In this document: one piece after another, positions 6,377 to 6,557 of the stretch
How positions within the stretch are numbered: position 1 is the first letter of the stretch
Layout: each line of letters opens with the position of its first letter
Assembly (NCBI GenBank): GCA_036399695.1
Contig: DASWMP010000057.1
Location: forward strand, 1-6,557
Reading direction: 5' to 3'
Source: DASVEE01 sp036399695
GTDB lineage: Bacteria; Acidobacteriota; Thermoanaerobaculia; Gp7-AA8
DNA length: 6,557 nucleotides
Program-made: the position numbers and the translations under genes
The notes under the pieces: generated by a model
Told to the model about the DNA's origin: nothing
The model's input: the letters and a program-made list of their open reading frames with translations, nothing else
Database searches by the model: none

Positions 6377-6557
6377 GGCATTCTCGGAGTGCGGTGGCGC
6401 ACGGAGGGTGTCTCAAAACGGTGCGCCTCGATCTACTCCCTTGGTTCTGCGGTCGATGAACCGGCGCCTGCGGGCGCGGACAGACAGGAGTGTCTGTCCC
6501 ACATTCAGATTCCGCCGAATATCGGGCACCCGCGGGCACGCTGGCATTCAATGTGGG
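6377..6557. other. Gene-free right edge with dispersed-repeat pieces
   Basis: No supported gene lies here on either strand. The sequence after the stop contains a 5-bp hairpin GTGCG-GTGG-CGCAC (6389-6402) near GGAGTGCGG, a string also in the palindromic element at 2119-2127. It also holds the perfect hairpin at 6478-6499 and CCCACATT (6498-6505), inverted as AATGTGGG at the final eight bases. A minus-strand reading frame that crosses this area is a shadow of the protease gene. Confidence 0.5.
6478..6499. repeat. GGACAGACA-GGAG-TGTCTGTCC hairpin repeat
   Basis: Nine bases pair perfectly (6478-6486 with 6491-6499) around a four-base loop, followed by CCAC. Hairpins of this GTGGGACAGACA type recur between genes in several acidobacterial-like genomes I know, and their spurious translation gives peptides such as GTDTPVCP. 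As a stem-loop just beyond a gene it could act as an RNA 3' end, but no T-run follows. Confidence 0.6.

Noticed and set aside
4935..6551. 538-codon open frame on the minus strand opposite the protease and small gene
   Set aside because: It lies antisense to two well-supported genes, is rich in Arg/Gly/Asp/Val/His as expected from complementing GC-rich codons, and begins inside a repeat hairpin. No domain is recognisable.

Overview
This high-GC window holds six complete protein genes and the start of a seventh. It looks chromosomal, with no phage, plasmid or transposase genes. The protein sequences (an Acidobacteria-like LepA, a one-domain STAS protein beside an RsbW-type kinase) and the intergenic repeats suggest an Acidobacteriota-like or related soil/sediment bacterium. 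That placement is recognition from memory, not a computed result.

Layout. At the left edge the first 21 codons of a glycogen-debranching enzyme gene (glgX type) run leftward out of the window. Its upstream gap, shared with the divergent lepA, contains an inverted pair of short tandem repeats built on a GTTGGCG heptad. A full-length lepA (elongation factor 4) follows. Behind its stop lies a 157-base palindromic element that can be drawn as one 41-bp stem or as four 8-bp hairpins. About 290 bases without a convincing gene lead to two tandem paralogous genes for exported proteins of unknown function: the first has a type I signal peptide, the second a lipobox. The second copy of the heptad repeat family separates these from a leftward two-gene unit, an RsbW-like anti-sigma/serine kinase followed by a STAS-domain antagonist, which form a partner-switching pair.

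A divergent rightward unit starts only 38 bases from the kinase gene. It encodes an exported HExxH zinc metalloprotease candidate and a 92-residue helical protein of unknown function, joined by an ATGA stop/start overlap. The last 180 bases have no supported gene. They carry a perfect GGACAGACA/TGTCTGTCC hairpin and other pieces that look like dispersed repeats.

How it fits together. The genes are mostly independent units: glycogen breakdown, translation quality control, envelope proteins, stress-type regulation, and a secreted or periplasmic protease. The less ordinary features are the three structured intergenic repeat families, the duplicated SP-I/lipoprotein pair with a ribosome-binding site buried in a hairpin, and the protease with its coupled small partner.
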